Origin: Synanceia verrucosa
Lineage: Eukaryota; Chordata; Actinopteri; Perciformes; Synanceiidae
NCBI GenBank assembly: GCA_029721515.1
Contig: CM056564.1
Coordinates: forward strand, 62,001-126,000
Direction: 5' to 3'
Length of the DNA stretch: 64,000 bases
Part shown: positions 1 through 9,519 of the stretch, in pieces
Numbering within the stretch: position 1 is the first letter of the stretch
Layout: the number at the start of each line of letters is the position of its first letter
The notes under the pieces: generated by a model
Seen by the model: the letters and a program-made list of their open reading frames with translations, nothing else
What the model was told of the DNA's origin: nothing
Databases searched by the model: none
Made by a program: the position numbers and the translations under genes

Positions 1-257
1 TCACAGAAAAGAATGACATAATATGACGTATCTATTATAAGAGTGGAAAAATTCATTAGCATAGAAAAGAATGACATAATATAATGTGTTCTGTTATATT
101 AGCATATGGATTGGTATGAGGTCATCAGTGACATCACTCAGAATGTATAGATTCAATACAGGAAAGTACCGGTGTTTTATATTTTCTATTTCTGTTTTTC
201 AATATTTTTATTTTTATTTCTTTATTCATGTGTGCCTTTAAGCCGAGAGACTCTCCA
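1..257. other. AT-rich flank, no gene seen
   Basis: AT-rich sequence with a short internal repeat of the motif AGAAAAGAATGACATAATAT near positions 6 and 64. From about 85 to 135 it resembles 5575-5630 (both contain a GTGTTCT...GCATATGGAT...ATGAGGTCATCAG pattern), so this flank is itself part of a dispersed repeat. The last 70 bases run into a LINE-like 3' tail. No coding potential is visible. Confidence 0.5.
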
Positions 258-1632
258 AAATTTTGTTCTGCATGCATAAAGACAATAAAGACTCTTGAAC
301 CTTGAATTAGCAGTCCAGCAGGACAACAGATTAGCAGTACATGGAGTCAACCATGTAAACTTGTGTGGAGCACAATGTTTGGCAGCTCATCACCTCCAAC
401 ATGTCAACTTGCAGACTAAAGTAAGCTTTTCTGGAACAAGGATGTGATTTGAATTTGCAGAGCATAATTGATCTCAGCCACCTCGTCTACTGTATCTGAT
501 GAATTACAGTAGACGTCTGATCCAGGAGACCTTCAAGAGTCTGGAAAAGTATGGGATGAGATGATCTACATGGAGCTACATGGCAGCATTCCATACAGGG
601 GAATTAACTCAAATGGTAGAGTGCTCGTTTAGCATGTGAGAGGTAGTGGGATTGATGCCTACATTCTCCACAATAGTTTAGTTTCTATCTTGGCTGCTAT
701 GAAGCTATAGTCCCATTGTTCTGATCCCTTTTATGCAAAGAATCGGAAACCTTTTTTGTGTTTCCATAACAGTAGGGGGCAGTATGAGACAGTGGCATAG
801 CTTCAGCGGTGCAGGAATACAGGGGAGGCAGGCGCTCTTGCTCTCATTGTATTCAGGAAGCTGAAGAGAAACTCACGTCACGTCTCCGTCTCTGTTCCTT
901 CATACTGTTTTACAGGTTTGTGAAGCACAACACCATTTTAAGTGACTGTATTTCATATGTGAACGAAACATGTTTGGTTTGAGAACAGAACTGAGGCAGT
1001 AATGTAGAAAACCATCAGGCCAGTTGAATAAATACAGTGTTCTGAGTTACAGCTATGGCCGTAATGCTACCAAGCTAGCGGTTGGTACATCACTAGCATT
1101 GGGCTCCGTTCTTACATGTGTTAGTTAGGTTAGCTACGGTACAGTATTTCCACTATGCCACTATAGTATTCTGTTAGGTGTTATGTGGAAAAGCCACCTG
1201 ATTTGAGTGAATTCGTTGGATGTATTTTAATGTACAGTTGGTGTATGATAGAGAGACACACACATTTGTTTGGGTGATCTATGTTGTTTCTCCAGTGGCT
1301 ATTAAATGTTAACCAGTAGAGTTTGATTAAGAGAGGTTTTCTAAAACAATAAATGCTAACTGGTAAAGCTTTAAGCGTCTAGGAAAAGTGATGCCAAAAG
1401 ACATTTGTATGTATTGTGAATTTGTGTATTGACAGTATGGATTATATGGTAAGAAAAGCCTACATTCATGTCAAATAGACATTTGTTATATAGCATAGAA
1501 ATGCAAATAAATAAATTATTGTGAGGAAATGTGTTTAATAAAGCATTTTATTCAGGAAGCTGAAGAGAAACTCACGTCTCCGTCTCTGTTCCTTCATACT
1601 GTTTTACAGAGTCACCTGGAGCCAGAGAAGAC
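258..1632 (+). repeat. Left arm of a long inverted repeat (partner 61822-63443)
   Basis: This stretch is the reverse complement of 61822-63443, read side by side over its whole length with only scattered substitutions and small indels (for example a TAA insertion near 61940 and a 246-bp extra block in the other arm at 62699-62944). It opens with a tail resembling LINE 3' ends (GACAATAAAGACTCTTGAA, about 282-300), contains tRNA-Ala(AGC), and carries an internal direct repeat of about 60 bp (851-914 and 1552-1609; TTCAGGAAGCTGAAGAGAAA...). The two internal copies differ by a CACGT duplication. I see no protein gene in it. Confidence 0.9.
598..670 (+). tRNA. tRNA-Ala (AGC)
   Basis: A 73-nt sequence folds as a full cloverleaf. 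The 7-bp acceptor stem is GGGGAAT/ATTCTCC with one G-U pair; the D stem pairs ACTC with GAGT; the anticodon loop TTAGCAT gives AGC; and the T arm closes with wobble pairs around loop ATTGATG. It resembles vertebrate tRNA-Ala(AGC), with several C-to-T changes typical of CpG decay. No clear T4 run follows within 25 bases, so efficient pol III termination is doubtful. It lies inside the long inverted repeat, so an inverted copy exists at 63032-63104. It could be a real gene or an early pseudogene. Confidence 0.75.
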
Positions 1633-2490
1633 ACATTGCCTGTGAGGTGAAAGTTAAAGTGACATCCTTCATTCATGCTGTAGGGGGGATCATGGATCAC
1701 AGGGTGCCTAATCCTGACATTTCAAGCCCCAAGAAGAAGAAGTAGAGGACCTGACGTCACCTGAATGAACATTCAACGACAGCTCCATGCTATTCGTTTG
1801 AACGACACAACTTTCCAATGCAACTTCCCATGCATTGTTCCAACTAAGGTTTTGGGAAACACTACGGTTAGTTGTAAACATCGGAAGTTGCGTCGTAGAT
1901 CCATCGTTCGAACGTAGGAAGTAGCTAACGAAGTTAGCAACGAACCTTTTGGGAAACGCACCACAGATCTTTGAACAGAGGAGGAGGACTACGACACCAT
2001 CTATCAGCCACTTACATCTCAGTATTGACCTCCATCCCCAGAAACCAACAGTATCCATTCACACCTGAGTCCAGATCACCTTAACAGCTTTCATAAGGGT
2101 GGGTGGACAGCGACTCCCACAGTAATGGTAACGACTCCTAACGTTAGAACTGAAGAAGCCTCTTGGATGAGAAGTGAGACATCTTCAACAAACCTCAAGC
2201 AAGTCCAGTTGACTCTTTTTTAACATTTGGTGAAAAAGATTTTTATAGCAGAGGAGCAGACCAAGCCCTTCATCCTAAATCTAAGCAGACAGCATTCATG
2301 TGGATGCTGATTAACGATGGCAAGTTTGTCTCTTTTCAGAGTCGGCTCCAAATGCATCTCTATGTTCATGTTTACTCACATTATTGAAACAAGTAAAACT
2401 CATTTTATTTCTCTGTCTGTACAGTTTATATCTGTTAGGAATACTGTTAGAACTAAAGACTATTTATGCTACGTCAAAATAATTTACCAT
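671..2490. other. Non-coding stretch of the inverted-repeat arm and flank
   Basis: No credible protein gene. Short open frames at 1708-2058 on the minus strand show no recognisable domain. To 1632 the sequence belongs to the inverted-repeat arm; 1633-2490 is unclassified sequence of mixed composition. Confidence 0.5.
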
Positions 2491-2569
2491 TGTTGGTAGG
2501 ATTCAAACCTGCACAGGGAACCTGCACTGGATTTCTAGTTCATTGCCTTAACCACTTGGCCATGACAAC
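2491..2569 (-). pseudogene. tRNA-Ser (AGA) pseudogene
   Basis: The minus strand reads as a tRNA-Ser with A-box-like GGCCAAGTGGTTAAGGC, anticodon AGA in a CTAGAAA loop and a B-box-like GGTTTGAATCC. The variable arm and anticodon stem carry mismatches, and the acceptor stem is weak. It is the most diverged of three Ser(AGA) copies. Confidence 0.7.
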
Positions 2570-3150
2570 CTACTGCAGCCCTCCCATCATATCACAAAAA
2601 ATAAAGATAATTAGCCAGTGGACATATGCAAGAAAAGATATTTGCACGTGCACCATTAAATTTACCAAAGACTACGGCGTCCTTCAAGTCATATCAGAAA
2701 AAAAGACAATTGAAACTACGTCCAGTCAGAGATGAGCATGTTAACTGCAGCAGGAGATGTTCAAAGAGCTACACAGTATTGTTGCCACACTGCCTCCTAC
2801 ACGTCTGAATGCAGCGTTACAAACTTTCAGGCCTCATATGGTGAAATCATATGATTTCTTAGCGTGCTAAGACTGGGAATGGTCACCCAAGTCAACACAG
2901 CATGGTTTGACTTGATGCGGCCAAAAATATCAGTGGAAAAGCCTCTTTATATTTTGTTTACCAATCTCTCAATGTCGACAACATTACAGAGACGGGCGTT
3001 GACTTGAGAAGGCCGACTGGACTACCACATTCTGTGGTGTTAATATGTCCGACAACCTCACAACGTCTTTCACCATCACCTGCAGCTAAGAAGGGACAAG
3101 AGAGCCAGCCTACCTGAGTAGTGAATATGTCCCAAAATTCAACAAATTTT

Positions 3151-3223
3151 GTTGTCGGCAGGATTTGAACCTGCACCTGGAGACCCCAATGGATTTCTAG
3201 TCCATCGCCTTAACCACGACAAC
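3151..3223 (-). pseudogene. tRNA-Ser (AGA) pseudogene with D-arm deletion
   Basis: The acceptor stem GTTGTCG/CGACAAC is a perfect 7 bp. The anticodon arm ATGGA-CTAGAAA-TCCAT is intact (AGA), and the B box GGTTCAAATCC is intact. About 6-7 nt of the D arm and A box (the GCCGAGT block seen in the neighbouring copy) are missing, which should abolish folding and pol III recognition. Confidence 0.75.
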
Positions 3224-3341
3224 TTACACCATCTTTGCCATCATATTGCAAAAAACAAAGATAATTTGAATGTTATCCAGTGCGCGTATGCAAAAAAACC
3301 TGTTTCCACGTGCATTGAATTGACCAAAGATTAAAGCCCCT

Positions 3342-3411
3342 GTGATGGCCGGGAATCTAACCCAGCTACGCTCACCACTATACCACCACTCACCACTATA
3401 CCACCATTGAT
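3342..3411 (-). pseudogene. tRNA-Gly pseudogene with duplicated D arm, anticodon arm lost
   Basis: On the minus strand the D-arm motif GGTGGTATAGTGGTGAG occurs twice in a row and is followed directly by the T-arm region, with no anticodon arm. The acceptor ends still resemble the intact Gly copy at 4132-4203. This is a slippage or recombination product. Confidence 0.7.
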
Positions 3412-3929
3412 CATACGGCAGAAAAAAATGGCACTTTTGGAAAGGGGGAAGTGAGAGGCACTGTGCAAACTGTGGCACCTCCATCAGAAAACTACCATCC
3501 AGTCAGAGATGAGCATGTAAACTACAGCAGGAGATGTGCAAAGAGCTACACAGTATTGTGGCAACTCTGCCTCCTACACGTCTGAATGCAGCGTTACAAA
3601 CTTTAGGCCACATAAGGTGAAATCACAGCCAAAATTCAGCACGCTAAGACTAGTAATGGTCACCCAAGTCAACACAGCATGGTTTGACTTCATGCGGCCA
3701 AAACATCAATGGAAAAGCCTCATTATATTTTGTTTACCAATCTTTCAATGTCAACAACATTACAGAGACCGTCATTGACTTGAGAAGGCCGACCACATGG
3801 ACTACCACATTCTGTGGTGTAACATGTCCGACAACCTCACAACGTCTTTCACCATCACCTGCAGCTAAGAAGGGACAGGAGAGCCAGCCTACCTGGGTAA
3901 TGAACGTCTCACAATTCAACAAACTTTAC

Positions 3930-4011
3930 CGTCGTCAGCAGGATTCCAACCTGCGTGGGGAGACCCCGATGGATTTCTAGTTCATCGCCTTAACCACTCG
4001 GCCACGACAAC
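3930..4011 (-). tRNA. tRNA-Ser (AGA), lightly damaged
   Basis: A full-length (82 nt) class II tRNA-Ser: acceptor GTTGTCG pairs with TGACGAC allowing two G-U pairs, the D arm and A box TGGCCGAGTGG are intact, the anticodon is AGA, and the long variable arm CGGGGTCTCCCCG is intact. Defects are one A-C mismatch in the anticodon stem and a C-to-G change in the T loop (GGTTGGAATCC), which alters the pol III B box. It is probably a pseudogene but the best preserved of the three Ser copies. Confidence 0.65.
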
Positions 4012-4131
4012 CGACTGTGTCCTTGCCACCATATTGCAAAAAATAAAGATAATTTGTACCTTATCCAGTGGACGTAAGTAAGAAAAGGTATTTTCACGTA
4101 CACTACCGAGTTTCCCAAAGACTAAAGCCCC

Positions 4132-4203
4132 TGCAATGGCTGGGAATCGAACCCAGGTCAACTGCTTGGAAGGCAGCTATGCTCACCACTATACCACCAT
4201 CGC
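4132..4203 (-). tRNA. tRNA-Gly (TCC)
   Basis: A complete 72-nt cloverleaf with acceptor GCGATGG/CCATTGC (G-U tolerated), A-box TGGTATAGTGG, anticodon loop TTCCAAG (TCC) on a good GCTGC/GCAGT stem, and a perfect T arm CTGGG-TTCGATT-CCCAG with consensus B box. All positions look functional except that no T4 terminator follows closely on the minus strand. This is the best-preserved tRNA in the window. It reads tRNA-Gly for GGA/GGG codons. Confidence 0.85.
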
Positions 4204-4582
4204 TCATAAGGATGAAAAAAAATTGCCACTTTTGGAAAGGGAAGAGTGAGAGGCACTGCACAATCTGTGGCAGCTCCATCAGAAAACTACCGTCCAGTCA
4301 GAGATGTTAACTACAGCAGGAGATGCGCAAAGAGCTGCATGCCATGTGCATATTTGCACATGCACTCTTGAATTTACCAGAGACTACAGCATCCTTCAAG
4401 TCATATCAGAAAAAAGACAACTGGAATGTTATCCAGTGGACGTAAGCCAGAAATCTAACCATCTAGAAACTGTGCACCTAGTATTTGTACCCAGTATTTG
4501 TAATTAGTGTTTTTTTTGGTCTCGATGTACAGATAAATTGCAGACTTTGTGGAAACTGTCTTTTTGACCCATGATGGTGGTA

Positions 4583-4654
4583 GTGATAGTGGTATAGTGG
4601 TGAGCATAGCTGCCTTCCAAGCCCTTGACCTGAGTTTGATTCCCAGCAATCACA
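4583..4654 (+). pseudogene. tRNA-Gly (TCC) pseudogene
   Basis: Same family as 4132-4203 but on the opposite strand. The D arm and TTCCAAG loop are kept, while the 3' side of the anticodon stem is changed to GCCCT, breaking the stem, and the T stem has mismatches (CTGAG-TTTGATT-CCCAG). An extra partial D-arm repeat precedes it at 4574-4590. Confidence 0.65.
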
Positions 4655-4773
4655 GTCCTTTTCTTCAGTGATAGTATAGTGTTGCTTTTATTTTGTCTGA
4701 AAGTAAGCAGGAGAGTCGTGTATGGCCTACATTTCAACAGTGATCAGTAGTATGGTGGTTTGCTGAAGCATCA

Positions 4774-4836
4774 CAGGGATGTAGCTCAGTGGTAGAGCCT
4801 GTGCTTTGCATGTATGAGACACTGTTGTCTTTAACA
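4774..4836 (+). pseudogene. tRNA-Ala (TGC) pseudogene, 3' half lost
   Basis: The 5' half GGGATGTAGCTCAGTGGTAG and the anticodon arm around TTTGCAT match the tRNA-Ala(TGC) at 14083-14153. The T arm and 3' acceptor are replaced by unrelated sequence ending in the shared downstream block (AACACTTCTTAT). Confidence 0.7.
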
Positions 4837-5088
4837 CTTCTTATATTCACTTTAAAGGAGAGGCTCTGTTGCCACTCACTGTGCCATTTGAACAACACAG
4901 CTGCTTCCTCCTGCAGTCATGGAGAAGAACTAGAATACACTTCTGAATGGGTAGTTTTATTTGTTTTTAAGTGTTTGTTTTTTAATATGACTAATCTTTG
5001 CACATTGTAAAATGTACAGCATTATGTGTATTTACACTGTTATTAAATAGATACTATATTGATCCAGATGTAATTTCAGCAGAAATAA
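4837..5088 (+). repeat. tRNA-cluster spacer, shortened copy
   Basis: Matches the Ala-Trp spacer seen at 10618-11467 (plus) and, inverted, at 13620-14082 and 28990-29825: GGAGAGGCT...CACTCACTGTGCCATTTGAACAACACAGCTG... Relative to the 10.6-kb copy about 0.55 kb is absent, so the Ala and Trp pseudogenes lie close together here. No protein gene. Confidence 0.75.
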
Positions 5089-5161
5089 TGACTCTGATGT
5101 GATATGAACACACAACCTTCTGATCTGGAGTCAGGCTCACTAATCATTGCACCACAGAGCC
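5089..5161 (-). tRNA. tRNA-Trp (CCA)
   Basis: The minus strand gives a 73-nt tRNA: acceptor GGCTCTG/CAGAGTC (one G-U), anticodon arm TCTGA/CCTGA-type stem with loop CTCCAGA (CCA), and T arm GTGTG-TTCATAT-CACAT with a B-box change (TTCATATC for TTCAAATC). The A box is TGGTGCAATGATTAGTG, slightly off consensus. It may be weakly functional. No T4 tract follows within 20 bases. Confidence 0.65.
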
Positions 5162-5960
5162 CCTTTCATGCAGTATCACCTAGAAACTATGGAGGTGACA
5201 TTACTTTCACATGGTACAGATTGCTGAACTTGTGATCTTTGATACAGATTCCAAGAAATATTGAACTAGTCAGCTGTTGGATAACTAAAGCTTCTGATGC
5301 TTGAGCCCTGTGTACTGTATGTAGGATCTAAGTAAATGGTATGCAGTGAAGGTCAGCGTTTCTCAAGGTCATGATCCTTCATAAGATGTTCAGCAGCTGA
5401 ATGTGGAATGATTGTGAACATCAGATGGGAATTGGGACAGAGTCTGCATTGAGTTAAAATACAGAAACCTTCAGTCCCTTCGATGCAGATTCATGCCACA
5501 GGTGGAGATTGAACCTGAGACCTTCTGCTCCACAGTAAATGTTCCCTCTCTGCCCTCACAGAGATTTGATTTGATGTGTTCTATTGTAATTATGGAATTT
5601 CTCATTGCATATGGATCAGCATGAGGTCATCAGAAAATTCTGTGGTTTTATAGTGACATTACAATTAAGATAGAAGATGAACTACGATGAAGAAAGTAGT
5701 GTCACTTATTTTTTTTTTTAAACGAACTGCACACAAGGGTCTAAAAACACACACCTTATATATAACCAACACACATGCATGAATGGAGACATGTCAGAGG
5801 GAGAGGTTGCCATATAAGAACCCCAGAGGAGTTGAGGGTTTGCTGCTTTGCTCAAGGGAACCCCAGCAGTGCACAGGAGGAGGATCTGACACATCTCCAG
5901 CTACCAGTCCACACAGACCTTTCATATGTTTGTTGCTGTACACCACTGAAGAAAAGCTGC
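5162..5960. other. Spacer; possible decayed tRNA remnant near 5500-5560
   Basis: No protein gene. Around 5500-5560 the minus strand has a TTCAATCTCC-like B box and a GTGGAGCAGAAGGTC stretch reminiscent of a tRNA anticodon-to-T-arm region, but too decayed to assign. From 5563 to 5640 it resembles 65-140. Confidence 0.35.
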
Positions 5961-6031
5961 AGTTCCACTGGGGTTTGAACCAGGATCTACTGCATGTAAA
6001 GCAGACGTGATAACCACTACACTATGAAACC
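5961..6031 (-). tRNA. tRNA-Val (TAC), one-base T-stem deletion
   Basis: The minus strand begins GGTTTCATAGTGTAGTGG (A box consensus) and has anticodon loop TTTACAT (TAC) on a GTCTGC/GCAGT-type stem. The T arm is CTGG-TTCAAAC-CCCAG, one G short of the usual CTGGG. The 3' acceptor GTGGAAC pairs poorly-to-fairly with GGTTTCA. A TTTT run lies just downstream on the minus strand (about 5952-5955). Probably a recent pseudogene. Confidence 0.65.
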
Positions 6032-6170
6032 TACAAGAAGGAAACCACCTCCACGTAAACCTTAATAACGTAAACTCAGCAGACTGATGTGAACATTAAT
6101 GCAACAACAATGAACCCACCTGTACAGAGCACAATAGATTTGCAGTCCATGATCAATGATGAACTAATGT

Positions 6171-6241
6171 ATGCTAGGATCTGAACCCTTGCTTGCAGAA
6201 CTATGGATTTGCAGGTCATTGTCTGAACTACTCAGCTTCAA
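6171..6241 (-). pseudogene. tRNA-Ser-like pseudogene (GCT or GCA anticodon)
   Basis: The minus strand reads GCTGAGTAGTTCAGACAATGACCTGC... with a variable-arm-like segment and a GGTTCAGATCC B box. The layout fits tRNA-Ser(GCT), but the anticodon position reads GCA and the acceptor is unpaired. Confidence 0.4.
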
Positions 6242-6684
6242 CAACATTCTCTGCTGACTCACAATCCAGGACACCTTCCAGTCGTGTTTACATGGACTTA
6301 TATAGTCTGTGAAAGTGGAGCATGACATTAGAGAAGCTAGGAGGAGGTACATGATAATTCTTTATACAGAGGAATTAGATCAAGTTCAGCATGTGAGAGG
6401 AGCGACATTATTGTCATCAATCTCCAGGAGGAATTAGAATAGAAAACACAAAAAAGTACTGACTACTACAAAGCCTTTGAGTGTGTATGCTGTGCAAAGG
6501 ACAGAAAATGTTGACCATTGACTATTATTCATTGAACAACATAAGTACATTTGACTCTAATACACTACATGTAACCCATCCTTTGACTTGGAGCCACTTT
6601 TCTTTCTTTGTTTCCTCACGTTTGTCAACATGGCCATTCAAATCCAAGACCCGGCAGTTGTGACTGTTTAAAATCACTCCAGTG

Positions 6685-7035
6685 GGGGGCACAGTGGTGC
6701 AGTGGTTAGCACTGTTGCCTCAGAACAAGTAAGTAAAGGATATGATTCCCTACTTTCTGTGTGAATATGTTCTCCCAGTGTATGGGTGGGTTCTCTTCGG
6801 GTACTCTGGCTTCCCACCATCCACAAAAATGCATGGGGATTAGGTTAATTGGCTGATTTAAATTGACCGTAGTTGACCATGAATGTGAGTGTGAGTGGTT
6901 GTCTGTCTCTAAGTGCCCTGCAATGAACTGGTGACTTGTCCAGGTTGTACCCTGCCTTTCATCCTAAGACAGCTGGGATAGGCTCCAGCCCCCACGCGAC
7001 CCTATGTGAGGATAAGCAGTAGAAAATGGATGGAT
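6685..7035 (+). mobile_element. Teleost tRNA-headed SINE-like repeat
   Basis: Starts GGGGGGCACAGTGGTGCAGTGGTTAGCACTGTTGCCTCA and ends in an (ATGG)n tail (GATGGATGGATG). The body includes GGTTAATTGG...TTTAAATTGACCGTAG and CAGCTGGGATAGGCTCCAGCCCCC, which I recognise as a very common repeat of percomorph genomes. The tRNA-like B box is degraded here. Other copies: 16380-16560 (minus), 36466-36500 (minus fragment), 54545-54880 (plus) and 63688-63965 (plus). Confidence 0.85.
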
Positions 7036-8460
7036 GGATGTGAAATTAACAACATGCAAAAGTTATTTGTGCTTAAAAATAATAACAACCATTATTTCCA
7101 TATAAATAGTCTTACCTCACCCACTGGTCTCCATCTTGGATTACTTGGCGCTGTCATGTTTGTATTTTTGAGACCATATTTGGACTGAGAGGATGGAGCC
7201 TCATGTCCTGGTCGAACTGAAGATCACTGGTACTCAACTAGAAAAAGAAGTAGAGGATCATGATCATGTTACATATTTACAGGTACATACATAGATGAAA
7301 TTTAACCTGTGCATTTTACCCATCCCATAAAGGAGCAGTTGGCTGCCTACAGTAAGGCGCCTGGGGAGCAACTTCAGGGTTAAGTGTCTTGCTCAAGGAC
7401 ACAACAACTTGTTGTGGAGCAGGGAGTTGAAAGGCGTACACTCTACCCTCTGAGCTACAGCCACCCCCCCATAGGACCTGGATGAAGCTGCTAACTAAGC
7501 TAGCTGCCTCGGTTCTCAGTAAACTTTAGAGGAGCTGCTCCATAACTTTGATGAAAGTAACTCTTAGTTGAAAAGACTATTTTAACACAGCATTTTAATA
7601 CAGCTTCTCTAAATCTTCATTAGCTAAATTAGTGAATATTACTGATTTTAGCTGCTGATCACACAACACAGGTTACTCATTCAGATCACTTCTTCTGGTT
7701 AATTCAGCACATAAACCATCTTACCTGGGTTAGGGTTACCTCTTGATCACAAAGCCAAGTTACTGAAGGCCAACTTATAGTACTCCGTAAAGTGCCGTAC
7801 GTAGATACGGAGAGCCTCTCTGTCCTCTCCGGGCGCAGGAATTTCTTTTTTTAACTGTCCGTCAATCCATCAAGGGAAGACAGAGACGACATGGGCTGTG
7901 ATTGTTCCTATAGTTACACCCTGCTGTGAAATGCAGCCCCTCTCCCTACACAGAAACAGACAGGTCATCTCTGCAGCAGCACGGACAGGACAGAAACTAA
8001 AGTATCGATTAGCCTTGTGAAAGGCAAGTCAAACACATTAAACCTGCTCAAAAAATCCATTTAACTCATTTAGTAATTATGACTGGGGTATATTTCCACA
8101 GAACATACTGAAAGGTGTTGGTTTGTGTTCGCGCTTATCCGATTTTGTGTTGAGAAGAAAGAGGAGGAGGAGTTTTAAATACTGAAAGCAACCAATGTTC
8201 TTCTCTTCTATCTCCCTCACAAATTATTAAATCATAAAATATTATTTTCCCTTGCTTTTATCTGCAATATTAAGGCAAATTGCTTCACTTTCCGAGGCGG
8301 TGCATTTCACCGCATGGGTGCACAACACGCATCACGACAGAGAACTGTGAGGGCTCGAGGGGTCTCCATAGCTACGGAGTCGGATAACGTATTACATAGT
8401 CGGAGAAGTATATTCCAGCCTTGATTCAGATTACTTTAGCTGGTTTATTAAACACATAAA
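7036..8460. other. Unclassified non-coding stretch
   Basis: No protein gene. Near 7365-7470 the sequence GGGTTAAGTGTCTTGCTCAAGGACACAACAAC...GCTACAGCCACC looks like part of a dispersed fish repeat, with a tRNA-like GAGCTACAG end. 7800-8400 is GC-richer and has no recognisable feature. Confidence 0.4.
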
Positions 8461-8466
8461 CCATCA

Positions 8467-8539
8467 TCCCCTGGGTGGGCTCGAACCACTAAACTTTCAG
8501 TTAACAGCCGAACAGGCTGGCCAATTGCACCACACAGAC
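8467..8539 (-). tRNA. tRNA-Asn (GTT), acceptor damaged
   Basis: The minus strand carries anticodon loop CTGTTAACT (GTT) on a TTCGG/CTGAA-type stem. The T arm GTGGG-type sequence includes a perfect TTCGAGCCCAC, and the A box is TGTGGTGCAATTGGCC. The acceptor (GTCTGTG against CAGGGGA) has two mismatches. It resembles vertebrate tRNA-Asn throughout, with likely loss of function from the acceptor changes. Confidence 0.6.
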
Positions 8540-8729
8540 TTGAGAAGCAAAAGTTAGCATGCAAGCATTAGCCCATACACTAAACACTACACATGATGAG
8601 CCTGATAGTTACTGTTACTAATGATGGACTTAAACATACTTCAGATAGTAAACACAGTTTCCTGCCTTCATTCAGTATATATAGTCCACATCTGAGCTGA
8701 CCTCACCTGGTCCACACACCTCTCACCAA

Positions 8730-8815
8730 GTGGAGAAGACCCAACAGAGACTTTACTTCCTCAGGAAGATAAAACAAGCTGTCCTCCCTCAAAACCTGCT
8801 GATGAACTGTTTGGG
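8730..8815 (+). mobile_element. LINE reverse-transcriptase C-terminal scrap (Rex1-like)
   Basis: The plus frame reads EKTQQRLYFLRKIKQ and continues AVLPQNLLMN, the conserved segment C-terminal to the palm domain in Rex1/CR1-group fish LINEs (typically KAQQRLYFLRKL). Only about 28 residues remain. The next 110 bp (8850-8975) are instead shared, inverted, with 15450-15560 next to the tRNA-Glu copy. Confidence 0.65.
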
Positions 8816-8959
8816 ATGTGAACAGAGTGAACAGGACAGAGGAGAGAACAGTTCTCCATCTGAGGAGATGGAGCTCATCCTGTTCCAGTCTGGCTGCCTT
8901 GTTGGGACAAGATCTCCTCAGCTCTCTGCTAACCTGCTCTGCAGTGATGGTGGTGGACA

Positions 8960-9425
8960 GAGGACTGGCACATCTAGTTGTTAGGATTCATTTCACAAAG
9001 CAGGTTCAACAAACTCTGAGTGTAACCCTGAACTCTGAGTTGATCTACTCTGAGATAGAAAACTCTGAGTTTCCGGTTCCAGATCAGCTGATTTGAGTAG
9101 GTTTAATCAACTCGGAGTAGTTTCACCTTCAGTTAAACGCGTACACCACAGCGATAAAAAGCCAGCATCAATGAAACCCTGATTTGAAGAGTCACCATGG
9201 CAACGGGGAAGTAGAGGGCTGCGTTTTTCACCCCACTTGAATTGGAGATCTTAATGTGCTCATATGGTGAGTTACTCCTCTTTCTCTGGTTTAAGTTACC
9301 TCCCTTTTAGAAATGGAAAACTCAGAGTTTCCCTCATTTCAGGGTCAACAGACTCAGAGTTTTCACTAAACCTGCTTTGTGAAACAGATCCCTGGTTTTC
9401 AACTCCCCGAATGAAAATGACTGTT
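8960..9425 (+). pseudogene. tRNA-Glu (TTC) split by a MITE
   Basis: The left flank of the MITE (to about 8989) ends ...CATCTAGTTGTTAGGATTC and the right flank starts CCTGGTTTTCAAC. Joined, these match the D arm and anticodon arm of tRNA-Glu(TTC). Sequence on both sides (GTGGTGGACAGAGGACT before; GACTGTTTTA...GCAGCAGTAG after) matches the flanks of the uninterrupted minus-strand copy at 15371-15442. Most of the T arm is also deleted. Confidence 0.65.
8984..9392. mobile_element. PIF/Harbinger-like MITE (about 409 bp)
   Basis: The left end TTTCACAAAGCAGGTTCA...AACTCTGAGT and the right end ACTCAGAGTTTTCACTAAACCTGCTTTGTGAAA form inverted termini. Internally, CTCTGAGTT motifs repeat in both orientations. 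This terminal sequence is familiar from fish Harbinger-type MITEs. No transposase. A clean 3-bp target duplication cannot be read because the termini are mutated and the insertion lies in a tRNA sequence, so the exact ends are approximate. Confidence 0.7.
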
Positions 9426-9519
9426 TTAGGGCAGCAGTAGCTCAGTCCTTGGAGAACAGAGCCGTATATATAGAGAGTACCGACAACTAGTGTTTACTGT
9501 TGTGTAGTAAAAATTGCAT

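Larger units (their letters stand above)
2470..4330. repeat. Tandem duplication of a tRNA-Ser / tRNA-Gly unit (about 0.78 kb)
   Basis: Blocks of about 780 bp recur in direct orientation. The stretch beginning GCATGGTTTGACTT at 2909 and 3679 continues in near-identical form through the tRNA-Ser pseudogenes (3151-3223 and 3930-4011) and the tRNA-Gly copies (3342-3411 and 4132-4203) to a shared block near 3480 and 4270 (CCAGTCAGAGATG). A third partial copy precedes them (2491-2830), and another tail fragment lies at 4330-4440. These are unequal-crossover duplicates of a two-tRNA unit. Confidence 0.8.
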
